DNA of 64,000 nucleotides from Streptomyces antibioticus (GCF_002019855.1 NZ_CM007717.1:3683636-3747635), one strand, 5' to 3'; positions 30,571 to 39,340 are shown, counted from the first letter of the stretch. Made by a program: numbers and translations. The notes: generated by a model from the letters alone, not told the origin.

Positions 30571-31433
30571 TCGGACCCCTTGCTCTCGGCGATGCGGGCG
30601 AACTCCTCGACGGTGAGCGACTCCCCGCGCGCCTGCGGGGAGACCCCGGCGGCGACCAGGGCCGCCTCGGCCGCGGGCGCCGACCCGGCCCAGCCCGCGA
30701 GGGCGGCCCGCAGGGTCTTGCGGCGCTGGGCGAAGGCCGCGTCGATCACGGCGAACACCTCCCGCTGCGAGGCGCTGGTCTTCACCGGCTCGCTCCGGCG
30801 GACCAGCGAGACGAGCCCGCTGTCGACGTTCGGCGCGGGCCAGAAGACATTGCGGCCGATCGCCCCGGCCCGCTTGACCTCGGCGTACCAGTTGGCCTTC
30901 ACGGACGGCACGCCGTACACCTTCGAGCCGGGCGCGGCGGCGAGCCGGTCGGCGACCTCCGACTGGACCATCACGAGGGTGCGGTCGATGCTCGGGAAGG
31001 TCGCGAGCATGTGCAGCAGGACCGGCACGGCCACGTTGTACGGCAGGTTCGCCACCAGCGCGGTGGGCGCGGGCCCGGGCAGCTCGGTGACGTGCATCGC
31101 GTCGGAGTGCACCAGCGCGAACCGCTCGGCGCGCTCCGGCATGCGCGCCTGGATGGTCGCGGGCAGCGCGGCGGCCAGTGTGTCGTCGATCTCGACGGCG
31201 GTGACCCGGTCGGCGGCCTCCAGCAGGGCCAGGGTGAGGGAGCCGAGCCCCGGCCCGACCTCCACGACCACGTCGTCCGGCCGCACCCCGGCGGTGCGGA
31301 CGATACGGCGGACCGTGTTGGCGTCGATCACGAAGTTCTGGCCGCGCTGCTTGGTGGGCCGTACGCCGAGGACCGCCGCGAGTTCACGGACGTCGGCGGG
31401 GCTCAGGAGGGCGTCGGGGGTGGGGCTGCTCAC
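30567..31433 (-). CDS. ksgA: 16S rRNA (adenine1518-N6/adenine1519-N6)-dimethyltransferase
   Basis: Dimethylates two adjacent adenosines near the 3' end of 16S rRNA, a late ribosome-assembly step. A 288-residue Rossmann methyltransferase with the N-terminal [19 protein letters not shown], the SAM loop [17 protein letters not shown], the catalytic [13 protein letters not shown] (NxPY) and the C-terminal [11 protein letters not shown] domain. Translationally coupled to ispE. Confidence 0.96.
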   Translation of the reverse strand: MSSPTPDALLSPADVRELAAVLGVRPTKQRGQNFVIDANTVRRIVRTAGVRPDDVVVEVGPGLGSLTLALLEAADRVTAVEIDDTLAAALPATIQARMPERAERFALVHSDAMHVTELPGPAPTALVANLPYNVAVPVLLHMLATFPSIDRTLVMVQSEVADRLAAAPGSKVYGVPSVKANWYAEVKRAGAIGRNVFWPAPNVDSGLVSLVRRSEPVKTSASQREVFAVIDAAFAQRRKTLRAALAGWAGSAPAAEAALVAAGVSPQARGESLTVEEFARIAESKGSE

Positions 31434-31464
31434 GGGACAAGGGTACGGGGCGGTCGAGCCCGGC

Positions 31465-32898
31465 CTAGCCCTGCAAGCGTGCCCCGCAGTGCGGCCACGG
31501 GCTCGCGCCCCTGCGGACGTACAGCTTCTTCGCCCTGAACGTCTGTTCGGCCGCCGGTGCGTCCTGCGGGCGGCCCCTGCCGCCGAGGCTCTGCCAGGTG
31601 CGGGTGTCGAACTGGTAGAGCCCGCCGTACGTGCCCGAGGGGTCGACCGCGCCCGGCCGGCCGCCGGACTCGCAGGCGGCCAGGGCCTGCCAGTCGAGCC
31701 CGTCGGCGCCCCGCACGGAGGTGGGCAGCGGCTTGGTGCCGACCTTGACGAGCTGCGCGCGGGGCTCGCGGACGATCTCGGTCCGGATCCGCTTCGGCCG
31801 CTGCTTCACGCCGTTGACCGTGCGCACGGAGTAGGTGATCCGCCGCAGCCCGGCGCGGCCCGGCCGCTCCACCACCTCGGTGCCCTGGAACAGGGTGGGG
31901 TCGTCGGTGCGCCGCACGGCGTACGCGATCGCCTCGTCGTGCACCTCCTTGCCGCCGGTGATCCGCAGCACGGTGACGGTCTGCCCGTCGCGCGGGAAGC
32001 TGCCCGCCGGGACGGAGGTGGCGTCCTGGCCGCGCAGGGTGATCCCGGCCTCCTCGACCGCCTCGCCCACGGTCGCCGCGTTGGTGCGGATGGTGCGGGC
32101 CCGGCCGTCGGCCATGACGGTGACCGAACGCTCGGTGCGCACGTCGAGCGTGAGCCCGGCGCGCCCGATCCGCTGGGAGCGCGCGAGCGAGAGGTACGCG
32201 CCCTCCGCACGCACCCCGAGCTGCCGCAGCGCGCCCTCCACCGTGCGGGCGGTCGTCCACACCTCGCGCCGCTGCCCGTCCAGGGTGAGCCGTACAGGGC
32301 GCCCGTAGTGGACGGCGATCTCGTCGCCGTCGGTGAGGGCCGTACCGGGGGCGGGCGCGACCACGTCGTGCGCCCCGACCCGTACGCCCTCCTCGGCGAG
32401 CAGTTCGGTGACGTCGTCGGCGAAGGTGTGCAGGGTGCGGGGCGTGCCGTCGACGGTCAGCTCGACCGCCTTGTCCTCGGCGACGAACGCGGTGGTGCCG
32501 CCGGCCAGGAAGGCGACGACGAGCGCCTGCGGCAGCAGCCGGCGCAGGGCCGACTCGGGGCGCTCGGCGTCCCGCCGACGGCGGCGCGCGGCCCGGCCCC
32601 CGGCCCCCGGGGCGTGCCCGACCCCGACCAGGGTGGGCGCCTCGGAGTCGGGCACGGTCCGCTGCGGCGGCAGGGGGTCGGTGAGCTGGAGCGTCGGGGG
32701 CGGCTCGGCCGCCTCGTAGGCGGGGCGGTAGGTGTCCTCGTAGCCGTACGGGCCGCCGGCACGATGGGCCTCGTCGTAGGCCCCCGGCGCCGCGTACACG
32801 CCGTACGCGAGCGTCTCAGCTTCGTGCAGGCCGACGTACGGCTCGGGATCGGGGGGCTGCGCGTACCGCGCATCCGGCAGGTACTGGGAGTTGCTCAC
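31465..32898 (-). CDS. Resuscitation-promoting factor with DUF348 and G5 domains (RpfB-like)
   Basis: A cell-wall-lytic growth factor that hydrolyses peptidoglycan at resuscitation or germination. The N-terminal ~105 residues are cytoplasmic and low-complexity with [11 protein letters not shown] before a membrane helix at about 117-135 ([15 protein letters not shown]). Three DUF348 repeats follow (for example [60 protein letters not shown]), then a G5 domain and the C-terminal transglycosylase-like Rpf domain with catalytic Glu in [11 protein letters not shown]. Length is 477 residues from GTG 32898 (GGAG upstream); the frame stays open to 32988. It sits upstream of ksgA, as rpfB does in actinobacteria. 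Confidence 0.92.
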   Translation of the reverse strand: MSNSQYLPDARYAQPPDPEPYVGLHEAETLAYGVYAAPGAYDEAHRAGGPYGYEDTYRPAYEAAEPPPTLQLTDPLPPQRTVPDSEAPTLVGVGHAPGAGGRAARRRRRDAERPESALRRLLPQALVVAFLAGGTTAFVAEDKAVELTVDGTPRTLHTFADDVTELLAEEGVRVGAHDVVAPAPGTALTDGDEIAVHYGRPVRLTLDGQRREVWTTARTVEGALRQLGVRAEGAYLSLARSQRIGRAGLTLDVRTERSVTVMADGRARTIRTNAATVGEAVEEAGITLRGQDATSVPAGSFPRDGQTVTVLRITGGKEVHDEAIAYAVRRTDDPTLFQGTEVVERPGRAGLRRITYSVRTVNGVKQRPKRIRTEIVREPRAQLVKVGTKPLPTSVRGADGLDWQALAACESGGRPGAVDPSGTYGGLYQFDTRTWQSLGGRGRPQDAPAAEQTFRAKKLYVRRGASPWPHCGARLQG

Positions 32899-33045
32899 GC
32901 CGACACGCTCCAGGGGTCCTGGGAGTCCGGAGAGTCCCGACCGGGGGTCCGGATCGGGGCCCCCAGAACCTAGCGGAGCGATCGTCACTCTCCAAAGCGA
33001 CGCGGCTACTCAGGGTTGTGTTCGGATGTCCCGGCGTCCGACGCC

Positions 33046-33924
33046 TCAGTAGTCGAACGCGCGGGCGGTGTTGGCGGCCAGCGCGCCGGCGAGGGCGTCC
33101 TCGTCGATCCCGCGCACGGCGGCCATCGCGCGCACGGTGACCGGGATCAGATACGGCGCGTTGGGCCTGCCGCGGTGGGGCGCCGGGGTGAGGAAGGGCG
33201 CGTCGGTCTCCACCAGGACCAGGTCGAGCGGGGCGACGGCGAGGGCGTCCCGCAGGTTCTGGGCGTTCTTGAAGGTGACGTTGCCCGCGAAGGACATGTA
33301 GTAGCCGGCGCGGGCGCAGACCGCGGCCATCTCGGCGTCGCCGGAGTAGCAGTGGAAGACGGTCCGCTCGGGCGCGCCCTCCTCCTTCAGCACGCGCAGC
33401 ACGTCGGCGTGGGCGTCGCGGTCGTGGATGACCAGGGCCTTGCCGTGCCGCTTGGCGATCTCGATGTGGGCGCGGAAGGAGTGCTCCTGCGCCTCCTTGC
33501 CCTCGGGGCCGGTGCGGAAGTAGTCGAGCCCCGTCTCGCCGACGCCCTTGACCTGCGGAAGCGCGGCCAGCCGGTCGATCTCGGCGAGCGCCTCGTCGAG
33601 CGCCGCCGTACCGCCCGCCTCCCGGGCGCCCTGCCGGGACCAGCCGTCGGGGTCGCCGTGCACGATGCGCGGTGCCTCGTTCGGGTGCAGGGCGACCGTC
33701 GCGTGGACGGCGTCGTACGCGGCGGCCGTCTCGGCGGCCCAGCGCGAGCCCTTGAGGTCGCAGCCGACCTGGACGACCGTGGTCACGCCGACCGACGCGG
33801 CCTTCGCGAGCCCCTCCGCCACCGTGCCGGACTGCATGTCGAGGTGGGTGTGGGAGTCGGCGACCGGGACCCGCAGGGGCTGCGGGAGCGGTGGTGCGGT
33901 GCTGGCGTCGGCGTTCGAAGGCAT
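33046..33924 (-). CDS. tatD: TatD family metal-dependent hydrolase (DNase)
   Basis: A 292-residue TIM-barrel hydrolase. The metal ligands are visible: VADSHTHLDMQ (HxH), GVGETGLDYF (Glu), VIHDRDAHADVL (His), FHCYSGDAEM (His) and LVETDAPFL (Asp). TatD proteins act as 3'-5' exonucleases in DNA repair. It lies between rpf and the Zn-ribbon gene, and the tatD-rpf-ksgA-ispE order is typical of actinobacteria. Confidence 0.94.
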   Translation of the reverse strand: MPSNADASTAPPLPQPLRVPVADSHTHLDMQSGTVAEGLAKAASVGVTTVVQVGCDLKGSRWAAETAAAYDAVHATVALHPNEAPRIVHGDPDGWSRQGAREAGGTAALDEALAEIDRLAALPQVKGVGETGLDYFRTGPEGKEAQEHSFRAHIEIAKRHGKALVIHDRDAHADVLRVLKEEGAPERTVFHCYSGDAEMAAVCARAGYYMSFAGNVTFKNAQNLRDALAVAPLDLVLVETDAPFLTPAPHRGRPNAPYLIPVTVRAMAAVRGIDEDALAGALAANTARAFDY

Positions 33925-33964
33925 GCCCCGATCCTACGAAAGGGGCACGCCCGGCGGCCTCTGA

Positions 33965-34018
33965 GTTCCCGCTGTTCCCGCTGTTCCCGCTGATCCCGCT
34001 GTCCTCGCTGTTCCCGCT
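33965..34018. repeat. 9 bp tandem repeat (VNTR-like)
   Basis: Six units of GTTCCCGCT or close variants (GATCCCGCT, GTCCTCGCT), totalling 54 bp. The array occupies the gap between tatD and the Zn-ribbon gene, ending at the stop codon of the latter, so it is in the tatD upstream region. Confidence 0.9.
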
Positions 34019-34413
34019 CAGCCCGCCTTGCGGTGGAAGGGGTGCAGGAGGTCGGACAGGTGCCAGTGGTGGTGCGGCGCGGCCGCCGGGTCCGTCGTCC
34101 CGGCCGGTTCCTCCGGGGGCGCGGGACGGGTCCGGTGCGCGGCGCCGAGCACCGACGACACCTGTCCCGCCCGCATGATCCGCACGACGTGCCCGTCGCA
34201 GTACTGGCACGCGGGGCGGCTCAGCGGCGACGGCACGACCCGGCCGTCCGCGACGTAGAGGACGAACGTCTGGCCCTCCGCGTCGGTGTGGTGCTCGATC
34301 TCGTACGACTGTTCCCAGCCGTGCCCGCAGCGCATGCAGGCGAAGGAGTAGGACTCGTGCACGACCGGGGTCGTCACGGTGCGCGTGCCGGTCTGCCCTG
34401 GGTTCTCGCTCAT
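34018..34413 (-). CDS. Small zinc-ribbon-like protein of unknown function
   Basis: A 131-residue protein with two CxxC knuckles (FACMRCGHGWEQ at about 22-33 and ACQYCDGH at about 67-74), suggesting one bound zinc. The segment between them is beta-rich (YEIEHHTDAEGQTFVLYVAD). The C-terminus is His rich (APHHHWHLSDLLHPFHRKAG). ATG 34413 is preceded by GGAGCCGGC. Function is unknown; proteins of this type are conserved in Streptomyces next to tatD/rsmI (recollection, not checked). Confidence 0.83.
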   Translation of the reverse strand: MSENPGQTGTRTVTTPVVHESYSFACMRCGHGWEQSYEIEHHTDAEGQTFVLYVADGRVVPSPLSRPACQYCDGHVVRIMRAGQVSSVLGAAHRTRPAPPEEPAGTTDPAAAPHHHWHLSDLLHPFHRKAG

Positions 34414-34708
34414 GCCGGCTCCTCTGGTCCGCTGGAGCGGGACGGCTGCCGTCCCACGACCAGTGGACGCCCGCGCCGACGCGAATGCACGGGGCCTGTC
34501 GAGTGTTGGGTCCGATTTGGACCTTCCTTGCCATAACGGGCCGTCGGCAGGGGGCGGAACTTTGCCTTCCGCACCGGTGCTTTGCCCCCGCATGGGGCGC
34601 ACGCTCATCGGGCATGCGCCCTGCTCAGAGGGGGTTCGAGCCCCTTGGGAGACCCTTGTGAACCCCTTGTGAACCCCTTGGGAGACCCGGTGTCCTCGAA
34701 GGGCTCCG
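34414..34708. repeat. Intergenic region with short direct repeats near rsmI 3' end
   Basis: 295 bp without a supportable gene. It holds a cluster of GAACCCCTTG and GAGACCC units at about 34,641-34,688 (GGGAGACCCTTGTGAACCCC pattern, partly mirrored). The function is not known. The cluster lies 20-65 bp downstream of the rsmI stop and could act as its terminator region, although it does not form a clean hairpin. Confidence 0.55.
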
Positions 34709-35605
34709 CTACGACGCCCCGGCCGTCCCCCCGCCCGCCCCCTTGGCCGCCACGACCGCGTCGAACACCTGCCGCTTGGGCAGCCCGGCCTCCGCCGCGA
34801 CCGCCGCGATGGCCTCCTTGCGGTGCTCGCCGGCCTCCTCGCGCGCCCGGACCCGGCGGACGAGTTCCGCCGCGTCGAGTTCCTCGGGGCCGCGCTCGGG
34901 GGCGCCGGAGACGACGACGGTGATCTCGCCGCGCACGCCCTGCGCCGCCCACTCGGCCAGCTCGCCGAGCGGACCGCGCCTGATCTCCTCGTAGGTCTTG
35001 GTCAGTTCGCGGCAGACGGCGGCCCGCCGGTCGGTGCCGAAGACCTCGGCCATCGCGGCGAGGGTGTCGTCGAGGCGGTGCGGGGCCTCGAAGTAGACGA
35101 GGGTGCGCCGATCCTCGGCGACCTCCCGCAGCCGGGACAGCCGTTCGCCCGCCTTGCGCGGCAGGAAGCCCTCGAAGCAGAAGCGGTCGACGGGCAGCCC
35201 GGACAGGGCGAGCGCGGTGAGCACGGCGGACGGGCCGGGGACGGCCGTCACCTTGATGTCCTGTTCGACGGCGGCGGCCACCAGCCGGTACCCGGGGTCG
35301 GACACCGACGGCATGCCCGCGTCCGTCACCAGCAGCACCCGGGCCCCGCCGAGGAGGTCCTCGACCAGTTCGGGGGTGCGCGCGGACTCGTTGCCCTCGA
35401 AGTACGACACGATCCGCCCTTTGGGGGTCACCCCCAGGCCCTGGGTGAGGCGGCGCAGCCGGCGGGTGTCCTCGGCGGCGACGACATCGGCCCCGGCCAG
35501 CTCCTCGGCCAGCCGGGGCGGCGCGTCGGAGAGGTCACCGATCGGGGTGCCGGCGAGGACGAGGATTCCGGACGGGGTTCCTGGAGCGACTGTCACGTTT
35601 CCCAT
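34709..35605 (-). CDS. rsmI: 16S rRNA (cytidine1402-2'-O)-methyltransferase
   Basis: A tetrapyrrole-methylase-fold enzyme that methylates the ribose of C1402 in the 16S decoding centre. Marks: ILVLAGTPIGDLSDAPPRLAEEL, VVAAEDTRRLRRL, LLVTDAGMPSVSDPGYRLV, VPGPSAVLTALALSGLP and FLPRKAGERLSRL. The C-terminal helical extension holds KEAIAAVAAEAGLPKRQVFD. Length is 298 residues; an alternative GTG start lies four codons in. It is divergent from pmt, the usual actinobacterial arrangement. Confidence 0.95.
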   Translation of the reverse strand: MGNVTVAPGTPSGILVLAGTPIGDLSDAPPRLAEELAGADVVAAEDTRRLRRLTQGLGVTPKGRIVSYFEGNESARTPELVEDLLGGARVLLVTDAGMPSVSDPGYRLVAAAVEQDIKVTAVPGPSAVLTALALSGLPVDRFCFEGFLPRKAGERLSRLREVAEDRRTLVYFEAPHRLDDTLAAMAEVFGTDRRAAVCRELTKTYEEIRRGPLGELAEWAAQGVRGEITVVVSGAPERGPEELDAAELVRRVRAREEAGEHRKEAIAAVAAEAGLPKRQVFDAVVAAKGAGGGTAGAS

Positions 35606-35657
35606 CCTCGCAGGGGCGAGCGGGGCCCATGCACGGGACTCACACAGCGCGGTTCCC

Positions 35658-35672
35658 TACGATGGCGCGGTG
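35658..35672 (+). promoter_or_regulatory. Leaderless pmt promoter -10 element
   Basis: TACGAT at 35658-35663 ends six bases before the GTG at 35670. No Shine-Dalgarno precedes that GTG. This is the classic layout of a leaderless Streptomyces transcript starting at or beside the start codon. Confidence 0.55.
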
Positions 35673-37472
35673 ACCAGTACCGCGTCCTCCATGGACTCCA
35701 CGGGTTCCACGGGCTCCACCGGCATCACGGGCTCCGCCGGCGCCACCGACGACCACCGGCCCGCCCCGCCGGCGCACGAGCGGCGGCCGTCGTCGTGGCA
35801 GCGGCGGCTGCGCCGCTTCGGCTACGCCGCGGTGCCCTCGGGCGATGTCCGGGAGCGGCTGGTGCCGCCGTACGCGGAGCCCTCGCCCCGGCTGTGGCGG
35901 TCGCTCGGCGTGCCGCCGGTGTGGACCGACCGGATCCTGCGCTGGTCGGGGTGGGGCGGTCCGCTGCTGGTGACGCTGGTGGCCGGGGTGATCCGGTTCT
36001 GGAACCTGGGCAGCCCGAAGGCGGTGATATTCGACGAGACGTACTACGCCAAGGACGCGTGGGCGCTCGTCCATCGCGGGTTCGAGGTCAACTGGGACAA
36101 GAACGCCAACGACGCGATCCTGTCCTCCGGGGGCCATGTCACGATCCCCTCGGACGCGGCGTACGTGGTGCATCCGCCGGTCGGCAAGTACGTGATCGGG
36201 CTCGGTGAACTGCTCTTCGGCTTCGATCCGTTCGGCTGGCGGTTCATGACCGCCCTGCTCGGCACGCTCAGTGTGCTGATGCTGTGCCGGATCGGCCGAC
36301 GGCTGTTCCGCTCGACGTTCCTGGGCTGTCTGGCCGGCGCGCTGATGGCGGTGGACGGGCTGCACTTCGTGATGAGCCGCACCGCGCTGCTCGACGGCGT
36401 GCTGATGTTCTTCGTGCTGGCGGCGTTCGGCTGTCTGGTGGTGGACCGTGACCGGGCGCGCGAACGGCTCGCGGCGGCGCTCCCACCGGACGCGGACGGC
36501 CGTCACCGCCCCGACGCGCACCTCGCGGAGACCACCCGTCTGGGGCTGCGGCCCTGGCGCTGGGCGGCCGGTGTGATGTTCGGCCTGGCGATCGGCACCA
36601 AGTGGAACGGCCTGTACATCATGGCCGCGTTCCTGCTGATGACGCTGCTGTGGGACGTCGGCTCGCGCAAGGTGGCGGGCGCCCGCCGGCCGTACCTGGC
36701 GGTGCTGAAGCACGACACGGGCTGGACGTTCCTGTCGACCGTCCCGGTCGCGCTGGTCACCTACCTGGCGTCGTGGACGGGCTGGATCCTCTCCCCGACG
36801 GACGGCTCGGGCGGCTACTACCGCGACTGGGCTGCAGGCGACGGCAAGGGCGGCAACTGGACCTGGCTCTTCCCGGACTGGCTGCGCAGCCTGTGGCACT
36901 ACGAGCACGAGGTGTACCAGTTCCACACCCACCTCACCTCGCCGCACACGTACCAGTCGAACCCGTGGTCCTGGATCCTCCTCGGCCGCCCGGTGTCGTA
37001 CTTCTACGAGTCCCCCGCGCCCGGCGCGGACGGCTGCCCGACGGACGCGGGCGAGAAGTGCGCCCGCGAGGTCCTGGCCCTCGGCACCCCGCTGCTGTGG
37101 TGGGCCGCCTGCTTCGCGCTCCTGTACGTCCTGTGGCGCTGGCTGCTGCGCCGCGACTGGCGCGCGGGCGCGATCGCCTGCGCGATCGCGGCGGGCTACC
37201 TGCCCTGGTTCCTCTACCAGGAGCGCACGATCTTCCTCTTCTACGCCGTCGTCTTCCTGCCCTTCCTGTGCCTCGCGGTCGCGATGATGACCGGCGCGCT
37301 GGTCGGCCCACCCGGCTCCTCGGACACCCGCCGCGTCGCCGGCGCGACGGCCGCGGGCGTCCTGACCCTCCTGATCGCCTGGAACTTCATCTACTTCTGG
37401 CCCCTGTACACGGGCGAGGCCATCCCGATCGACGACTGGCGGTCGCGGATGTGGCTGGATACCTGGGTCTAG
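35670..37472 (+). CDS. pmt: Dolichyl-phosphate-mannose--protein mannosyltransferase (Pmt), 3' end rebuilt by the integrated element
   Basis: A polytopic GT39 enzyme that O-mannosylates secreted proteins using polyprenyl-phosphate mannose. The 600-residue protein has ~11 membrane helices. The catalytic loop 1 DE motif is in KAVIFDETYYAKDAWALVHR, with VHPPVGKYVIGLGELLFG and the WDKNAND loop downstream. The start is set by the leaderless GTG at 35670; ATG 35691 is an alternative. The N-terminus has a short GSTGSTG-like repeat. The last 63+ bp are duplicated at 53,322: codons from about the att core to the stop are contributed by the element and differ only synonymously (ends RMWLDTWV in both). 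pmt is the attB target. In S. coelicolor, pmt loss gives phiC31 phage resistance (family knowledge). Confidence 0.94.
   Translation: MTSTASSMDSTGSTGSTGITGSAGATDDHRPAPPAHERRPSSWQRRLRRFGYAAVPSGDVRERLVPPYAEPSPRLWRSLGVPPVWTDRILRWSGWGGPLLVTLVAGVIRFWNLGSPKAVIFDETYYAKDAWALVHRGFEVNWDKNANDAILSSGGHVTIPSDAAYVVHPPVGKYVIGLGELLFGFDPFGWRFMTALLGTLSVLMLCRIGRRLFRSTFLGCLAGALMAVDGLHFVMSRTALLDGVLMFFVLAAFGCLVVDRDRARERLAAALPPDADGRHRPDAHLAETTRLGLRPWRWAAGVMFGLAIGTKWNGLYIMAAFLLMTLLWDVGSRKVAGARRPYLAVLKHDTGWTFLSTVPVALVTYLASWTGWILSPTDGSGGYYRDWAAGDGKGGNWTWLFPDWLRSLWHYEHEVYQFHTHLTSPHTYQSNPWSWILLGRPVSYFYESPAPGADGCPTDAGEKCAREVLALGTPLLWWAACFALLYVLWRWLLRRDWRAGAIACAIAAGYLPWFLYQERTIFLFYAVVFLPFLCLAVAMMTGALVGPPGSSDTRRVAGATAAGVLTLLIAWNFIYFWPLYTGEAIPIDDWRSRMWLDTWV
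37382..37444 (+). other. attL: left copy of 63 bp att core inside pmt
   Basis: Identical over 63 bp to 53,322-53,384. Past the core, the left tail (GCGGATGTGG...TAG) and right tail (ACGTATGTGG...TAA) differ but encode the same C-terminus. Crossover within the core means the tail beyond it on the left came from the element. Confidence 0.92.
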
Positions 37473-37485
37473 CTGGGCAGAAATG

Positions 37486-37520
37486 CCACGAGGGCGCGGC
37501 AGCCTGCCGCGTCCTCGTGG
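37486..37520 (+). terminator. Terminator after pmt, supplied by the element
   Basis: CCACGAGGGCGCGGCA and TGCCGCGTCCTCGTGG pair (one mismatch) around GCC, 14 bp after the pmt stop. As it lies inside the element it replaces the native 3' end of pmt. Confidence 0.8.
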
Positions 37521-37560
37521 TCGTTGTTGGTCGTTAGCGGTCATCGTTGGCCACCCTCAG

Positions 37561-37578
37561 ACGGCCCAGAGACGGCCC
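37561..37578 (+). repeat. Left arm-type repeat of the element
   Basis: ACGGCCCAGAGACGGCCC, identical to 53,236-53,253 at the other end in the same orientation. It has two ACGGCCC units 11 bp apart, as expected for integrase arm-binding sites flanking attP. Confidence 0.75.
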
Positions 37579-37714
37579 GGCGCAACGACCCGGCGGATTT
37601 ACCGACCGTCCGGCGATTGCGCCGTGACCTGCGGGTTTCTGCCTGCCAGCGCCCTACTGCCCCACAAGCACCCCACGCTGTCGTTGCCGTGAGCGAGAGA
37701 GTCTCTGACAGCGA

Positions 37715-37753
37715 GTGCCCCCGGCAAAATTCGAACCTGCGCACACGGCTCCG
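37715..37753 (-). other. Degenerate 3' fragment of a tRNA-Arg gene
   Basis: On the minus strand 39 nt run CGGAGCCGTGTGCGCAGG, then TTCGAAT, then TTTGCCGGGGGCAC. This is the end of an anticodon arm, a variable loop, a full T arm (stem GCAGG/TTTGC with two G-U pairs, loop TTCGAAT), the 3' acceptor strand CGGGGGC and discriminator A. It matches the 3' part of a Streptomyces tRNA-Arg as I recall it. The 5' half is missing, so it is not a functional tRNA. It is probably a relic of a former tRNA attachment site. Confidence 0.7.
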
Positions 37754-37774
37754 AAGATCATGACCAGTACGGTG

Positions 37775-37792
37775 GGTCAACTACCGTTGACC
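37775..37792. promoter_or_regulatory. Palindrome GGTCAAC-N4-GTTGACC
   Basis: Perfect 7 bp arms around TACC, in the AT-richer left end of the element, 111 bp beyond the 3' end of the nuclease-like gene. Possible Xis or host-factor site, or a 3' structure of that transcript. Confidence 0.45.
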
Positions 37793-37902
37793 TACATGAA
37801 TGTCGGAGATCGCAGAGCTTGCCTCTCGGTTCACGCGCCCCTCACCCACAGGTGGTGGGAAGGAGTGCTTCGCTGGCCGCCGGATGCACGGGTTGTTGCC
37901 CA

Positions 37903-39228
37903 TCATTGGATGATGAACCTGCCAGACGAATTCCGCAACAATTCCCTGGCATCCCTCGGTGTCAGGACTTCATCCCTGACCTGGCGGAGCAAGTGGAACA
38001 GTTGGACAGTGTCAATCACCAAGCCATTGGCAGCCCCAAACGCCTTCACGTCCTCGTCCTTTCCGTGTAGGGCCCGTTGGCGGGTGGAAGGATCCCTTCT
38101 GATGAATTGATTTACGATGTACCAGCACGCGTCTGGGCTGCGGCCTGTCTTGCTTGTGTAGCGCATATTAAAACGCAAGAACTGAGTCAACCCCTCGGTT
38201 CTTGCCCCTCGGGAGTACCCCTTGACTTCCCCAAGTGCAACCCACCCTGGGCTATCAGGGTTCATGATGTGCAGGTCTTCCAAGTGGTCGTCGGAGGCGG
38301 CGCTTCCATCAGCGTCAAGGACAGTGAATCCGATTTCCTGAAGAGTCTGGATTACTACCTCCTTTAGCTCGTCTGATTGCGCTGTAAGGAGTGCGCGTTC
38401 GTACCTATCGGCAGATTCGCGAGCTTCCGCGAGGCGCGCCTGCAAATCTGCTTCGATTTCTCGTGCTCGATTCAGGTACTCCAAGCGTTCGCTTTCGACT
38501 TTCTGAATCTCTGAAGTGATTCTTAGCTCTTCCTTCGTCAGCCACGCCTCCCGAGTGGACCAGTCTGGTACTCCAGGAAATCGTTCAGGCGCCAAGCCGT
38601 TCCACTCCGCCAAAGCGGCACGCACCCATGAGGGGAGGTCAGGCACATCTTTCGGAAGCAACCATGCCTCCGACGAATCACTTCGGGCGTACTTGCCGGC
38701 AAGAGGGTGATTGTCGGCGGTGGAGATGAAGGGGACGATTTCGGGGGGTTGAAGAGATCCGGCACTGTTGGGCAATTTGCGCCACTCGAAGACTCTGTGA
38801 GTTGTGCGCTGCATTACAACTGGTTCGAGTTTTTCGTGGACTAGAATCGCAATACGCTCAGGCAGGTTTCGCATGCGCCGAATCTCTTGCGAGACTACGC
38901 CGGGTACAGAGGAAATTGCACACTTCCATCCAGGCGCATACTCGATGGTGTGATAATGATTCGCCTTTGGCGATCTATACACGATGCACAAATGCGAGGC
39001 GGCCCGAATAATGCCGGAGTATTGCTTCTTTTCCTCTAGTTTCTCATCGGTGACGAGGATGTCCCATTCGGCCTGGCGCACCTGCCTAAGGCTATCGATG
39101 TGGCGGGACGTCGGGCAGATTTGGAGGAGTTCCGCCACTAGGTCTTCTTCGCCAGGGAATCCCAGAACTAGCATCCTCGGGCGGGGGCTAGTGTTGACGA
39201 CGGCTCCGCCTTGAACTTCGTCAGCCAT
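37903..39228 (-). CDS. Putative PD-(D/E)XK nuclease-like protein with coiled coil, candidate defence cargo
   Basis: Family not recognised. The 441-residue protein seems to have three parts. (1) An N-terminal alpha/beta region (1-~110: RMLVLGFPGEEDLVAELLQI, AEWDILVTDEKLEEKKQYSG, ASHLCIVYRSP). (2) A middle region and a long coiled coil (about 225-290: LTKEELRITSEIQKVESERL, AREIEADLQARLAEARESAD). (3) A C-terminal domain (about 300-400) with ASDDHLEDLHI and WVALGEVKGYSRG, which fits the PD-(D/E)XK nuclease pattern (Asp, then Glu-x-Lys). GC content and codon use are lower than in its neighbours, a sign of recent transfer. It sits alone beside attL, a usual cargo position. ATG 39228 has GAGAG 7 nt upstream; GTG 39234 is also possible. 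Restriction or abortive-infection function is inference. Confidence 0.75.
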   Translation of the reverse strand: MADEVQGGAVVNTSPRPRMLVLGFPGEEDLVAELLQICPTSRHIDSLRQVRQAEWDILVTDEKLEEKKQYSGIIRAASHLCIVYRSPKANHYHTIEYAPGWKCAISSVPGVVSQEIRRMRNLPERIAILVHEKLEPVVMQRTTHRVFEWRKLPNSAGSLQPPEIVPFISTADNHPLAGKYARSDSSEAWLLPKDVPDLPSWVRAALAEWNGLAPERFPGVPDWSTREAWLTKEELRITSEIQKVESERLEYLNRAREIEADLQARLAEARESADRYERALLTAQSDELKEVVIQTLQEIGFTVLDADGSAASDDHLEDLHIMNPDSPGWVALGEVKGYSRGARTEGLTQFLRFNMRYTSKTGRSPDACWYIVNQFIRRDPSTRQRALHGKDEDVKAFGAANGLVIDTVQLFHLLRQVRDEVLTPRDARELLRNSSGRFIIQ

Positions 39229-39340
39229 AATCACGCTCTCAAGTTTCGTGTTTCCCTCGTATTGTGCCGCCTCTGCCTGGTCATGTCGCCCGTTTTCTCA
39301 TCTGGACGGGGTTGAATGAGATTAAGCGGACGAGCCGCCA

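Noticed and set aside
28267..32973. 1,568-codon plus-strand frame across the repeat region, ispE, ksgA and rpf
   Set aside because: It runs antisense to four well-identified genes and is compositionally biased.
33965..34018. CRISPR array
   Set aside because: The 9 bp units are contiguous with no spacers and no cas genes are present. It is a minisatellite.
34414..34608. N-terminal extension of the Zn-ribbon protein to 34,608
   Set aside because: The extra residues are low-complexity and the ATG at 34,413 has a good ribosome-binding site.
37715..37753. Complete tRNA-Arg gene
   Set aside because: Only the anticodon-arm end, T arm and 3' acceptor strand are present. No D arm or 5' acceptor strand is found next to it.
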